Of a DNA stretch of 64,000 nucleotides, positions 22,915 to 35,723 are shown in pieces (positions within the stretch are counted from its first letter, which is position 1; each line of letters begins with the position of its first letter). The stretch comes from Chiua virens (Eukaryota > Basidiomycota > Agaricomycetes > Boletales > Boletaceae), in the NCBI GenBank assembly GCA_019787685.1, contig JAHNUO010000002.1, positions 1,178,001 through 1,242,000 on the forward strand, in the 5' to 3' direction. The notes beneath the pieces were generated by a model. The model made no database searches. It was not told the DNA's origin and worked only from the letters and a program-made list of their open reading frames with translations. Made by a program: the position numbers and the translations under genes.

Positions 22915-24917
22915 ATGCCCCTGGTCGTTCCGATCCTTCGGGCCTTTCTCATTTTCTTGAATGTATACGAGACATTCAAGAATTTCAAGCCACCACCTCC
23001 ATCTGCCCGACGGGGCGGGAAACCAAGTGAACGTGCCATGAACCAGAGGAAGAGGGATCTCAAAGGTTGTTTGGCCGTCTGGGTTGTCTGGGTAATGCTG
23101 AATGGATGGGTTGCCCAATTCGAGATCTCATCCAAATTTTATAGTGTTGTTATGCAGTACACGAAAGGACGTTTGACCGGGTCGTTGGTATCTTCCTCCC
23201 CTTCTACAGCGAGATCAAATCAGTGTTTCTCCTTTTCCTTCTACTGACCCGTGCTAAGGTACGTGGAAATCAGGATGTATTCACTCACCGTTGAAACTAA
23301 GGTCTTCTACAGGGTGCAGAACCGCTGTTTCTTCACGTTCTTCGTCCGCTCATAAAACCTTACGCTGTGGTTGTGGACCCAACACTGGAGCTCTCACGCG
23401 ACCTTGGGGATTTCTTCTTTGCTCTTTTACAAGTTCCGATGGATTACATCCTTTCTTTGCCCTGGTATTCTTTCTGGCGCACTAAAGAGTTGGAAAAACC
23501 TGGCGAGTCGACCTGCGACACCTGCATCAGCGCAGCTGACTCGGGAAGCTCGGCACGTGCAAGCAACCACTCTAGTATTCCTGTTCTTACTGGCCACCGT
23601 AGTGCTATGCAGACTTCTCGCGTACTAAATGGGCGTTATGGATCGCTCCGCAGCATCTCGGACAACCAATATTTGAATGGCCGTCCATCCGTAATTAACT
23701 CTGCCAGCTCAGAAACTTACCATGACCGACACCCGAGATCTGCTTCTGCTACATCACTCCCCGCGTATAGCGAACACCCATCTCTCGACCCCCCGCGATA
23801 TTCTCAGACCCTATCTCGTGATGGACACCAAATATGGTATCCGCCTGCTTCTGTTCATTCCACATCTAGTCAGGAAGCGTTCCCTTCAGAAATTGCCACG
23901 GCCCTTGAATGTTGTTCACCCGAGTGGAGGATATACCCAGCATTTCCATCTGCGTATCCACCTACACCCCTCCCTGCCGCGGCCTCCCTTCCTCGTTCCG
24001 TCACTCTACTGTCGGGTGGTAACCCCTTCGTCTCTGATCCCGCATATCCCACTATTCTCGAGGATGAGCAGGATTTTTGTAAGCCGCTTGGGACGCAGCA
24101 CGAAGAACACCCCGGTTCCGTGCAAGGCCCAAGCAATGACAAAGTGGGGGTAACCATTTACGGGGAAGTTGGGGACGCTTCCCAACAACTAGATGGAGAT
24201 ACCCTTCATGATGACAGTATGTGGAGTAGCGAGGCTGGCCTGAGCGAGGATGACTTTGGCGCATCATTGAGAACCCCTCTTCGTTCCCCAGGGGCTATAT
24301 CATTCTCTGCACGTTCTTCCGTTGACAGCTTGACCAGTCCGCTCATAACTGCCGGTCACGTGTTGCCCTTAAGCGCGAAGTCCTCGTCAGACTCCTTGAG
24401 TTCTGGGTCTTCGTCTTTAGCTGGCAGAAAACGTACTCACGGAGCTTCCCAAGGAAAAGACTGGAGTACGCTCCGACCTCCACAGTCCCATAATGCTACA
24501 TTGCGTGGGAGACCTGTTCCGCTACCTATCGTCCAGGACTCTGCGCAGTCGAGCGCAAGCGACGAGGGTGAAAGGCAGAACGGCGACGGTGACGATAGCA
24601 CCAAAGCAAAGAGACAGAGGACTTTGGACCCTTTAAAGCGTAAATCCACCTTGCGTCCCGTCGTGAGGGGGGTGGGTAATGCACGCAAATCGTCATTGCC
24701 GTCGAGAAGTGTCGCGCGCGGTCACAGTGTTACAACTGTGTCTCAAGCGACAATCCGAATCAAGACGGGATCCGTCTCAACAAATAGCTCAACCATCAAG
24801 GCGAGAAAGGCAAACCTCGTATCCCGCCAAGTTATGCGTGGCGGGCCACAGGGTGTCAGTAAAACCTCCAGCACTTCTTCTTCTCAGTCTGGAACTTTGA
24901 AGGGAAGGCCATATTAG
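22915..24917 (+). CDS. TB2/DP1/HVA22 (REEP/Yop1) family protein with long disordered tail
   Basis: The family bends ER membranes through paired hairpins. The first exon gives MPLVVPILRAFLIFLNVYET with a hydrophobic hairpin, then KGCLAVWVVW. Introns at 23092-23144 and 23259-23312 are removed to give RVVGIFLPFYSEIKSVFLLF, LLLTRAKGAEPLF and LHVLRPLIKPYAVVVDPTLE, the family core. The remaining ~450 residues are Ser/Pro-rich and probably disordered, ending in a Lys/Arg-rich part with many KSS and RKSS sites. Yeast Yop1 lacks such a tail, so this is a long fungal variant. The membrane core is well supported; the role of the tail is unknown. Confidence 0.88.
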
Positions 24918-26060
24918 CAGGATAGAACTGCTTGGGAAACTATATTTCAGGATATTATTCACTGTACATCAGTCGCATTGCCGCTTTCGAATTGCATCTT
25001 CTCTCGTCTGTTCAACGTTGTTCACACGCAAAGAATGGACCTAGGTAGCTAGATCCGTGCACTGGGCCTGAGATACGTATGTACCAGCTGCAGTACGTTC
25101 TACAGAGACTGACTCGGTAGTTGCTGTATATGCACTTCACTAACAATTCCATGGACTTCCCGAAGGCTCGAAGTGCGTCGGAAACGCGACTCGCTGCCCT
25201 CCACACTGACACACCTTTGCACGAATCCCGGATTATGGTGGATGCGATCCACTGTCTCGCTGACGCCACCTGCCAGCGAGTCCACACCTCAAGGGCACAA
25301 ATTCGAACCTGTGTTTAAGTTATAGTAAAGTACTTATACATACCTGCCGTCAGTGTTCCGGAGACGTAACTCATTCGCGGAGCTGCGAACTGCGGACCGC
25401 GCTCAGGTTCCTCCATGGCATGCCTCTCCTTTACCTCGTTGCGTATAACCTGACGGAGCAGTGCCCGTACATATGTGATTGTGGAAGGCGGTTCGGCCGC
25501 ACAGCAAACCCGACGCTTGTACTAAAGGTGTCCAATTTCACTGCCACAGGCACAAGGTTGCCTTGAGGCCTACGCTGCAGCGTTCATCCCAGAACGCATT
25601 TTTGCCCGCCTGCTGCACAGAGTCCTGATTCCCCACCAGGTGCGCCCACAAAGCTGAGCGACGCTTCCATGTAAGCTAACAGTGGGGAGTGCATCCATCC
25701 CTGTACAACAGCGTTCGTCCAAACCTGAACAGGAGTGATCGTGAAGAATTTTATGCGAGGGCCACGTGCTGGTCTGCGATGACGCAAACCCGCTTTTCTG
25801 TTATCCCCGACCGACGAGCGCATGCCGATACATTAGTCCGTGGCATTGACAGCCACATTTTCTTCGCGCCAAGGCAAGTTTTAATGTCGAGATACAGATG
25901 AAAATAGCGTAGGCTTCTGCACTCCGAGGCTGTTCATCCCGGTGACAAGCAACACGTTGTGGAACCGGCTTTGCTTTAAAATCTCTCCAGATGACTGGCC
26001 TTCCTGTTGACCGACCCGACACAGCACGCCTACCTAGTCCGTCACTCTTCTACTCCCTTC
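24918..26060. other. Gene-poor stretch
   Basis: About 1.1 kb with only short ORFs on both strands, none with splice partners or recognisable motifs. No repeats, terminal repeats or transposase-like frames were visible. It may include the 3' UTR of the HVA22-like gene and the promoter of the next gene. Confidence 0.4.
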
Positions 26061-27217
26061 ATGATCTATGGAAGAGTAATTGGCAACGAGCTGCGGGACG
26101 TCCCACCAGAATGTGTAAGTCTTTGTTGAATTAGGTCGTTTTTCAAGCTTCTAACATTAGCTCCAAGCTTCCAGTATGGGGACAACGATGGGCAGGTTAT
26201 CGTACTCCTCAAGGTCCCAGCCCTTTCTCGACGCGAATACTCAGTGTCGACCAGATGTCTGAAGTGGGACCAATATTAACCTCACCTACCCAGTTCGAAA
26301 GGACTTTGATGGAGGAAGACGAAGGAGTGGACACAGGCTCCGAGTCGAGCCCGGTTTACAGTGCCTTCCCTTTGTCACCGTTGACCATTCGAACGGACGT
26401 GACCGAGCTGAGCTCTCAAATCGAAACATCTTCCCCTTCATCTGTCCATCCCTCGTCGGGTCACCTCCACGATAGTCTCGAAGTGTCTCGCCGATTCACT
26501 GGACATCCGCTATCACGGAACTCGAGACGCCCGCGTACAATATCGCTTTCGAGGCGTCAATTTTCTATACAGCATCATGGAGCGGAACCTCCATTACACC
26601 TTCCTACCGTTCATGATGACCTCCCAACTCAGCGTGGTCGCGGACTGAGTGAACAGGAATATGATCCCTGGGATATAGATTATACTTCGACCAGCATCCG
26701 AGCCGACCTTTACCAAGGGAACCACGAACAGTTACAATTCACCATTCCCCCGCATTCCTCGGTCGAGTGGCAGTTTTCTGATGCCCATACCCAATTCCCT
26801 GCATATCCTTCACAACCCAACACCTCGTCACACTCCTTCACTGGTTACCCTTCACGGTCTCTCCAACCCAATGATCGAGACAGGATGATCCCAATGACGC
26901 CGCCATCTTTCACCCATTTCTCCGCTCTGCCCTTACCCCAACAGCATGCTGGAATTGATACACCTTGGAATCACGACACCCTGGCTTCCGGCATTACATA
27001 CCCTCGGAATCTTATGATACCACAATGGCCATCTACTCCTCCCAACCAGTCTTTTCCCGGCATACAGAGCCCTGAATCGATATCCGGTTCCGGAGTATTC
27101 TATCACTTGGACTCGAGTTTTTCTCATCCCGAAGATTTGCTTGGCACCCTCCCTCATTCCGATAGTCATGCAATGCTGTCGCTTGAAAAGCCAGAAGGCG
27201 ACCACTTTAACGGATGA
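26061..27217 (+). CDS. Unrecognised Ser/Pro-rich protein
   Basis: The main frame is open from 26168 to the TGA at 27215-27217. A small first exon at 26061-26114 starts MIYGRVIGNELRDVPPEC. An intron at 26115-26167 with a GTAAGT donor joins it in frame to LPVWGQRWAGYRTPQGPSP. Without this exon the first ATG would be at 26255. The product (about 367 residues) is rich in Ser, Pro, His and Thr and looks disordered, with no recognisable domain; a transcriptional regulator or a rapidly evolving fungal protein are both possible. The first exon is my inference from frame and splice signals. Confidence 0.55.
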
Positions 27218-27653
27218 TTGAATGTTCATCATTCGTCCAGTCTTTCGAATATGCATTGAACCTTATACATATCCTTACATCAATTGACATTTGCGTTAAT
27301 GGTAGCATTCAAGTTACCTTCTGCTTTACCATACCCTTTGTTCTTACTGGTCATACAACCATTCCGCAGCTAGCATAGTTTGAGTACCTTGTAGCCTAGA
27401 GAACAGTCTTGAAAACCCATCTTGTGGATTCTGTGACGCGCATAAATGATCGACTGCGTACCTACTTGTAAAAGTCTAATGGACGTCAGTATGTAGACAT
27501 AACTTACTACATCTGTGCCAGGCTGCCAGCTGCCAGGTTTCGTGAGGGCTTGAAGAGAACTTGAAGTCCCAGTAGGAACTTCACCGATCAACCTCCCCTC
27601 TCCACTTGAAGATCCTTAGGAAGGCTACCCACTCACCACTAGTACTGGTGTCG
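27218..27653. other. Intergenic region
   Basis: Short stretch between two plus-strand genes. Nothing supported is seen in it apart from probable UTR sequence. Confidence 0.4.
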
Positions 27654-28052
27654 ATGTCCTTGCATACACAGCCCTCAGAATCGCAGCACAGCCCGAACCA
27701 CGATGCACCCCCTCCTGAGCACTCAGTTCATGTACACAACATGCAGGGCCTCTCATCATCTCGACCCCCGCTGGTGGACACAATGCTTGGCCACTGTCCT
27801 CACAGGGAACAATCCTTGTTCAGCTCGAATTCCGCTGGTACCCAGTTTCCGACGCCTTTTGGTCCGACGCCGTTTACACAGTCTCAACCAACCCTCGACT
27901 TGTTGCCATACTATGATCCACGCTCGGCACATTCCATCGAGGCGGCGACGCTGAGGGCTAGGAGGAGATTCATCGGAGCCGCCGTTTGGGCCGTGGGCTC
28001 GATCGCTTGCTTGCTTCTGGTTGGAGCATTGAGTCGGCTACAAGCAATATGA
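27654..28052 (+). CDS. Small unrecognised protein with one C-terminal transmembrane helix
   Basis: ATG at 27654 begins a single-exon frame of 132 residues. The first ~95 are polar, with many Ser, Pro and His (HSPNHDAPPPEHSVHVHN). A basic segment LRARRRF is followed directly by one strongly hydrophobic helix, IGAAVWAVGSIACLLLVGAL, and the protein ends six residues later. The order predicts a tail-anchored or type II membrane protein. I do not recognise the family. An upstream exon cannot be ruled out. Confidence 0.5.
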   Translation: MSLHTQPSESQHSPNHDAPPPEHSVHVHNMQGLSSSRPPLVDTMLGHCPHREQSLFSSNSAGTQFPTPFGPTPFTQSQPTLDLLPYYDPRSAHSIEAATLRARRRFIGAAVWAVGSIACLLLVGALSRLQAI

Positions 28053-29781
28053 ACCTGGACGATGATTTGACGGCGAGTGCCATTTTGGAGCGATAGACGT
28101 CCTCTGGTGAGCGCACTGCACATCAAGAGGTTAAATCGGGATCTGAGGTGTACGACCCTGTTGCTGTTTCAGGATGCCTAAGGCTTGCTCGTGTCCTAGT
28201 GTTGTACCTTTTCATGTACATTGTCTTGTATAATGCTACATGCGTGCTTTCTTTTGATACCATGCTATTCTATCTCGTATGCATACTATTCATATAATTT
28301 ACTAATTTCTTGGCTCGTCCCTCAGATCTGCCAGTTCAGGTGGATATATAATATCAAGTGGATGTTACTCGAGCTTGACGGTTCAAACGTTCACGTTCAA
28401 CGTTCATTGACGTTCATGAAGCATAGTTTTTGGGTAGGCAGTACTTAATGATGCGAGCCTCGTATTTATGATTTGCGACGCCCGAAGCGTTTGCAGTAGC
28501 CCAATTGGCAAAGACCACAATTAGGCATTCGATGCACCCCTGAACGGAAAAGTCGCAACGTATCAAGAGATGTTGGGGCGCTTGCAATCCATTCGTGACG
28601 ATACTAGGATGTACGAATGATGCAGTCGCGCAAGATTCTTGAATGTTCAGACTTTTTGGGTAAACTTTGAGTTTGTGGTGATGGCCGGGCTTATCCTGGT
28701 TAATGTTGTTCCTGACATGCGCTGGTCAAGTACGTACCATATGGCAATTGACGCATACTGTACATACTCTAGTCGGACCGCTGCGCAGTACACGTGAATA
28801 TTTTAAACCCCATTAACTGCGATGGCCGGTTGCACGCCCGAACAACCGAAAATTTGTCGTCACCACTTGGGGGGTCTTGAAACCACCCGTTTCGTTGAAG
28901 GCTCATAACAAGTGTACCTTGTTCTGCAGTATATTTTTTTCACTCCATTTCGTTCGTTCTCAAAGACCACGTAGAGAATTCAAAACGAAACGACTCAATG
29001 CACCCATGGACACATTCAGGCTCCCTATTGAATGCAATGCCAACCAACGGTTTGTTCATCGCGAGCAATGTGTAGGGTATTTTGAACGTGGGAATGCATT
29101 AAGGTTAGGGTCCGTGCGTGGGAAGCGACGTGACAAGTGTGACCCAAATATTGGCGTTTGTTGAATTTTTTGGTGGATTCTGTGTGTCGGCCCCGCGCGC
29201 TTCCTTTGCTCCTTCACACTTTGACAACTCGATCGTCGTCGACTGCCACAGCGAACAAACACCCGTCGTCGTCGTGCAGCACGTCTAGCTCACCTTTCCT
29301 CCTTGTGCGCTTCGTCCTCCGGTGTCGTCTATTCTGTGTCAACCAAGCTTTTATTTATCCAATCCCACGCGTCACGCACGTCGTCCGTTGCTGCTCACCG
29401 CCTCTCTCATCGTCGTTGTCGTGTACCGTTTCATTCCGTCAAAGAGCATTCTAACTCGCACACTATCTTCATTCCCTCCTTGTCTCCATTGTATCCATAT
29501 CAGCAATCTTCGTATTTGCGCTACCTCCCACCACACTCCCATCGTCTGCGTTGGTCTCCCCGACTGTTGATGTTCAATACTAGTTTATCTCATATCCTCA
29601 ACTACTTGTAATTCTTCTCCAGATATCTCATTTCTTCACCCTGGCGCCCTCAGCTCCCATCTCGTCAACCCCTCGGTTACAGCCTCTAGAAGAAGACCTC
29701 ATCAATCGCTCTCTCCTGGACTCACTTGACGCTCAAGGTGACGCAGAACCTCTTCGGCTTCCACCCCAGCAGTCGTGTGTC
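28053..29781. other. Long intergenic region and leader of the WHI3-like gene
   Basis: About 1.7 kb. The first part shows nothing gene-like. From about 29200 the plus strand is C+T-rich, typical of a fungal promoter/leader and probably transcribed. From about 29620 the frame of the WHI3-like protein is already open upstream of its first ATG and reads protein-like (for example ISSTPRLQPLEEDLINRSLL). A possible acceptor is at about 29622, so an additional 5' coding exon may exist here. The known large leaders of fungal RNA-binding genes fit this picture. Confidence 0.45.
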
Positions 29782-32700
29782 ATGCCACAGCCCACTTCCA
29801 GTACAGACTCGGGTGCTGCTTCTCCGGATGCTCAGTTCCGTCTTCCATCTGGCTATTCTGATTCGTCCTCTAATGTCGATTACAACAGCCATCATACCCA
29901 CGGCGATATCTTAAATCGCTCTTCGCAAGTATTTCAGAGTCTTGACAGCGCCCATCAACATTCAATTTCAGAGCCAGCATTCGCCCAGGGCGGAGGTCTC
30001 CCGGTGTACAACAGTAACAACAACTTCCACCTATCTGACTATCACACCGAGTCGGAAAGCCTTTCTTTCAAGGGCCCACCTCAAGGGTCCAAGTCACCTA
30101 GCGATTTCGGTGCAGGTCCTTTCAGATCGTCGTTCAGCGCTTATAACGGAATCAATGGTACACACTCCCCCCATTCCAGTTCGGGCAATCCACCTCCCAG
30201 TTCCTTCCGCATGCGACAAGTCACCGCGTCCTCGGCGACTTCCCAGTCTTTTGCAAGTGCTTCCGAGAATTTTGGAAACCACCCACTGGGCATCCAGCAT
30301 CAGCTCTCTCAACAATCTCAGCAGGGATCTGCGGTGTCTCCAGGGTTTGAGTCACGAGGAATCGACTTTGGGGGTAGTCCACCCTTGGCTGGCAAGATCT
30401 CTCAGCAATTTGCCCTAGACCCATTTTTGCAGTCGCACGCGGGGAAAACGCAATTGCACGATACTTTTCACCCGCTCTCCCACAACTCTGCTGGTCAGGT
30501 GCCTTACTTGAATGGTGTACACATTCAGAGCCAGACGCCATATGGCCCTCATCTTCAGAGCAGTGGAACAGTTGGTGTTGCAGCCACTGCTCGAAGTATG
30601 TCTGGGCAGTTGGGTGCAGCTGCAGAGCTCCAAAATGGGAGTAGTCAGCAGGAAGAGATATCGACGATTTTCGTAGTTGGCTTCCCAGATGATATGCAGG
30701 TTTGTTCATCCGTATCGATTTTCAGATTTTATCTTCACTAATGCTCACCGGTAGGAACGGGAGTTTCAGAATATGTTTACGTTCTCATCCGGCTTTGAAG
30801 CCGCGACGCTCAAGATCCCCAATAAGGAGTATACCGCTTACGGGTCTTCAGGTGGCACTCCTTCTGGGTTTCCCCTGCGCGGCAGCTCCTCATACTCTTC
30901 ATACTTTAATTCAGGCCCGAATGACCCATACAACATCGTCACTGTTAATCAAGGGGGCGTAGTCGTCGATAACGGGCGGGACGGCCCGACTACCTCCTGG
31001 CCGCCACTTCCGGTTCCGCTCAATGATGAGCCAAGCCATTTTCAGGGTCCAGGAGGTCAACCTCCTCGCAAGCAGATAATCGGCTTTGCCAAATTCCGCA
31101 CCCGGCAAGAAGCTCTTGAAGCGAGAGATACGCTCCAGGGCCGGCGGGTTGACATTGAGAAAGGAGCTGTGTTGAAAGCAGAAATGGCGAAGAAGAACCT
31201 GCACACGAAACGTGGCGTTGGCATCGGCACTACCAGTTCTAGCGGGGGCAGCATGTCTCTTGGCAGTAATCTGAACGCTCTTGCTGGGCTGAATGGCGGC
31301 GTAGGGGGCCTCGGTGCATTGGGAGGCCTCGCTGTTACGCCCGACACACTCGCTGGCCTTGCTGCTGGTCTGAGTCTCAACACCAACGTTAATGCCCTTT
31401 CCTCACTTGGCGGAGGCGATTCCTTGGTTGCACGCGATAGGGAGCTCAATGCGTTGAGCGCAATGGGCTATAATAACCTTGGTGGCGGGTGGCGGGAGGG
31501 CAGACTTGGGGACAGTAGCGAGGAAGAACGGGAAAGAGATCGTGATCGCGACCGGGAGAGGAGGCGCGAGGCGCTTGTAGGTCTGAATCTCGGAATGGGC
31601 ATTGGTGGCCGTGGTGCGCGAGAGCGCGCCCTAGCGGACGAAGACGAACGGGAGAAACTTCGACGGAAAGATTTGAAAATTGTTCAGGGTGAAGCGGTAC
31701 GAATGATATCAGGAAATCCCACCGTTTACGATGCCTTTCACCCAACTTCCGCTCTTTCCAGGAACGTGCAAAGCAGCATTCTCTCCCCATCCAGCGGTTC
31801 TTCTGGCGATGGTACTAACTCAGGGTCCAATGCTATACTTGGTAACGGTTTTGGTGGAATCATCGCGCAGACTTTGAGTAGGGATGATGGTGGTTCACGC
31901 GAAGCGGTTGGCCCTTGGGATCAACCTTCGCCCCGTGAACGTGATTCTACCTACTCTGCCCTTACATCGTTCTATGGAACTCGCAAAGCTCCGGTCCTTC
32001 CTCGGTCTTCTTCACCCCGGGATCCTTCACCTCCCAGATCTGGTTTGCCGTTCTCGCCTTCTCTTAGCGATGAAGACGGCATGCTTCCCCCTCACCGTTC
32101 TGGAATTATGCGTTCGGCGCAAACGTTTGTGTCTACTGTTGATGAACCAGTGGCTGACCGTCCTCCTCCTTCGAGCTCTACGTCGAGCACAGGTGGTCCA
32201 GATGACAGGGGACCTGTACCACTCACCGTTAGTACCAGTGGGCAAGTCAGTGCCGGCAATACTTCACCCCAACTACCGTCACCTGCTTCCCATACAAGTT
32301 CAGCTGCTAGTTCTTCTGTGGGTGGTCATGCCACCAGTTCTTCCAGCAATGGAGTACCAAACCCTGTTGGGAGCGTTGGTCCTAGGAACGCTCTCGTCGA
32401 CCAGAACCCACCGATCAATACTCTCTATGTCGGAAATCTCCCTACGAGTCCTGTTGGTGCAGGTTATCCCGCAAATTATCTCGAGGATAGTCTGAGGGAG
32501 CTCTTTTCTCGACAACCCGGGTATAGGAAGCTCTGCTTTAGGCAGAAGAGCAACGGACCAATGTGTTTTGTTGAGGTATCTTTTTCGCACTTTTGGTTGT
32601 GTTCGCCACTCATGATCTGCTATTTTCAGTTCGAGGATGTCCATTATGCTACGAAAGCTTTGAATGAGCTTTACGGTAACTCCCTTGGTGGCTTGGTCAA

Positions 32701-33262
32701 GAATGGTGGCATCCGCTTGTCTTATAGCAAGAACCCCTTGGGTGTACGCACTCCCACTACTGCGAGCACTGGGTCATCGTTGCAACAGCAGAGCAGTGTC
32801 CAGTCTGGTGTTAGCTCTCCTTTTCAGGGGGATGTCTTTCAGTTCCGTCAAGGTTTCGACAGCGACGTGTTGAACGCACGGCGTGACAATTCGACCACGA
32901 CATCGCCACCACCTTCTGCCTTTGGTGGATACGCACGCTCTCCTCCTCCTCCTCGGTTTGTCTCCCCACCACCACCTTCTGGCAGCTTTAATATGGTATC
33001 TTCTCCAACCAATGGAACCACTCTTCCTCGTGGTTCCCATACGTTTGGCATTTCTCTCAGCGGCACAGGAGGGGGCTTTTCTCCCTTTGGACTACCACTA
33101 TCGTCCCCTCTTGATCAGTCGAGCAGTCTCCCACCTTCGCATTCTATGATACCCGATCATTCGAGCTCAGACGTTCCCTTGGCTCATGGTCACCCCCAGC
33201 ATTTCCCGCATCGGGCTCTGTCGCCTTCATCTTCCACTGTAGAGGCCGCCAGGGCCGGTTAA
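29782..33262 (+). CDS. WHI3-like RNA-binding protein (RRM)
   Basis: Yeast Whi3 binds mRNAs such as CLN3 and forms cytoplasmic condensates that control cell cycle and morphology. The first ~290 residues are Ser/Gln/His-rich. A divergent RRM begins STIFVVGFPDDMQ and continues across intron 30700-30754 into EREFQNMFTFSSGFEAATLK; a long insert interrupts it before IIGFAKFRTRQEALEARD. The C-terminal RRM is the Whi3 signature: NTLYVGNLPTSPVG, ELFSRQPGYRKLCFR, SNGPMCFVEFEDVHYATKAL, then GGIRLSYSKNPLGVR. Intron 32576-32629 (54 nt, stop-free) splits VE|FEDV. Between the RRMs lie Leu/Gly-rich and Arg/Asp/Glu-rich (ERDRDRDRERRR) segments. The start is the first ATG in frame but may be incomplete. Confidence 0.87.
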
Positions 33263-33944
33263 CGGGCTGAATTATTAAAATCGCTCAATATTTTTCATCA
33301 AGCATGAAGCATCTACAGCAAACAATCTGCGCATTCTATATATATGTGTACTTACCACCACCATGACATGTTTGACATCCCAATCCTCATTCAACCATCT
33401 TTTTTTGAATCGCATCCATTTTACAGGTCACCATTTTATATTATTTACTTTCCGTTGTGCCTGGCGTCCGCAATCGTTAATCGCACAGTCCCATCCCACG
33501 TCCTTTCTGTTATGTTACGTTTTGTTTTTGTCTTCGTGCTCACACCACCCTATTGCGCATGTGATGACTATATTACTTCACACCTGTTTGTTGCCTTGGA
33601 TGTTCGTATACAAATTTCTTTCTCTTTCTTGACTCGTGCGACATTTGTTACGTCACAACTGTCTTTCTATTTCCTTTTTTCTCCGCATCAACGACTGTGA
33701 GTCCCTATGGGCTCAACGCCCGTATGTTTCTGGTCACTGAATACGTGTTTTACGGTACCCAAATCAACCTTTGATGTATGCTAGTTTCCGATTTATATAC
33801 TTCATGGAATGCAAGGACCTTGAGATATTTCCCGAGTGGTCGTGCAAGTTCGAATCCAAAATTCGCATTTATTCCGAAAGCGTAGTGGCATCTACAATGA
33901 GGTTCTCAAAGCCAAGGTTGTCGGGGTATTGTTGTCACATTGAT
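33263..33944. other. Convergent intergenic region
   Basis: T-rich sequence follows the WHI3-like stop codon, most likely its 3' UTR, up to the stop of the AFG1 gene. A GTTCGAATCC string near 33850 resembles a tRNA T-loop but no cloverleaf fits around it. Confidence 0.45.
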
Positions 33945-35634
33945 CTATCGCCCAGCACTCTCGGCCCACTCTCGACTCCCCATTTCAACGAGTCGCGAAC
34001 ACGCGCGGGCAAAGGCAAAGATCTCTTCTTCGCCTGTGAACATGGAGCTCGCGCCGACGACTTCCGGGGGGAGGCCCTGTATTCATACATGCGTTGTCAG
34101 CACGCATCAATTAGAACGGGAGAAGGACTCACGAGGTCGTCCATCACGCTTCGCATGTGGTCGGAGATATCACCTTTGGCAGACTCGTCTGAAAAGACTT
34201 GGTAGATGGGAACTTCGGACGAAATGAAGAGCTTTGTCTACGGAAAAGTGAGCGCGCACACAAAAGGCATGAACGCAAAAACTTGCCTTGGACTCGTAGC
34301 AAGCATCGACAAAGGTGATGAACCGGCGTGCCTACAAGAGCGTTCAACGTTTCGCGCAAGCGTACACACGCGTGAGACACGTACAACGTCCTTTCTAGAG
34401 ACGCCCATCTTCTTGATGTCGGTGACAAAGACAGTCCCGAAGGTGTTGGTGATCTCCAAGTAATCTGCAGCACTGAGTGGACTGTCGCAGATCTCAGCAA
34501 ACGTGAACCTGGCGACGCGGGAGTTGGAAAGGGGAATGCGCAGGGTACGACCAAAGGTGGTTAGAGCACGGTTGGCGATGACGGGGTCGGGATTAGTGTC
34601 GGATGAAGCAGTAAGCGAATCAAATATCTTATTGATTTCCGCTTCGTTCTCTGGCGTGAGTGGGTGGTAGTATACGTGCGAGAGTGTACGGGGTATACGT
34701 CTATAGTCTGTAATTGGAGTCAGTAGCTGGGAGAGGGACGGAGGTGGAGGTGACGGACCTGTACCAGAGTCGAGATCGGTGACTTGGAAATGTGTCTTGA
34801 GAAGGTCTATGGCAGGTATGAAACTGGAGCGCTGAATGCCGTTCTTGTAAAGCTCGTCGGGATGTCGACTGGGAAAGAAGGTGAGGATGAACGGGAGGGA
34901 GAAAGGCTGAAGACGAACTTGCTGGTGATGACACAGACGACACCATGTTTCAAAAGCCCTTCGAGGAGTCTGCGGAGGATCATGGCATCTGCAATATCGG
35001 TGACCTGGAACTCGTCGAAACAGAGGATGTAGGCCTCCCTTGCGAGATCTCGTGCAACGGGGGCAATTGGGTCCCCACCGTCCCCGCCGCCAACGCTTGC
35101 GCCACCTCCACCGCCAATGAGACCCATGGCAAGTTTTGCGGCATGAACGCGTTTGTGAACGTCGATCATGAAAGCGTGGAAATGGACGCGACGTTTACGG
35201 GTGATGGAGGGGGGGAGTGAGTTAAAAAAGAGGTCCATGAGCATGGTCTTTCCGGTACCGACGTCACCGTAGAGATAGAGGCCCTTGGGTGCATTTGGGG
35301 GTGCAGATTCTGGTTCCGGGTGTTCGCGAGAAAAGATGCGGGAAAAGAGGGAAGCGTTGGAAGCGAGCGGGGCGGACGGGGGAATGGGAGGGGGTGTGTA
35401 CGCGAGGAGCTGGGTGTAGAAGGACTGAAGATGCTGAATGATGCGGTGCTGGTGGGGATCTGTGCGGAGACTACCCGTGTATACGAGCGAGTCGTAGTGC
35501 TGGAGAGGCGAGCGATGTCCAGCAGACTTGGCGACCTTAAGAACGGTGCGAATGAGGACGGGTCTGGTTTGGAATCGGGATGCGCGCTGGAGTGATCTGA
35601 AGACAGACCTTGTGCACGTCGCTGCTGCCCTCAT
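33945..35634 (-). CDS. AFG1: AFG1/LACE1-type mitochondrial AAA-like ATPase
   Basis: Afg1 helps degrade or handle mitochondrially encoded respiratory subunits at the inner membrane. The N-terminus MRAAATCTRSVFRSLQRASR is basic and lacks acids, fitting a mitochondrial presequence. Walker A is GLYLYGDVGTGKTMLMDLFF; KRRVHFHAFMIDVHKRVH follows, and Walker B is ILCFDEFQVTDIADAM. A Gly-rich insert (GGGGGASVGGGDGGD) lies between them. Further exons give DELYKNGIQRSSFIPAID, TDYRRIPRTLSHVYYHPL and RRFITFVDACYESKTKLFIS; the C-terminus is GEEEIFAFARACSRLVEMGS. Start ATG at 35634 lies only 89 bp from the UreF start on the other strand. Confidence 0.93.
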
Positions 35635-35723
35635 CCGGTCGTCGTCGTCGTCGTCGTCGTTGTCGAAAGTGTCGTGGGTGTCACTCCCACCGAATTGTCG
35701 GCGATCCGATCCGAAAGCGAGAG
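35635..35723. promoter_or_regulatory. 89-bp divergent promoter between AFG1 and UreF, with (GTC)7 repeat
   Basis: The two start codons face apart with 89 bp between them. The gap starts with seven GTC units at 35638-35658. There is too little room for two separate promoters and leaders, so transcription probably starts inside the facing genes' upstream sequence or from a shared bidirectional core. No TATA box was seen. Confidence 0.55.

Noticed and set aside
25000..26000. Degenerate transposon in the gene-poor stretch
   Set aside because: No terminal repeats, target duplications or transposase-like frames were seen.
33840..33860. GTTCGAATCC resembling a tRNA T-loop
   Set aside because: No acceptor, D or anticodon stem fits around it at tRNA spacing.
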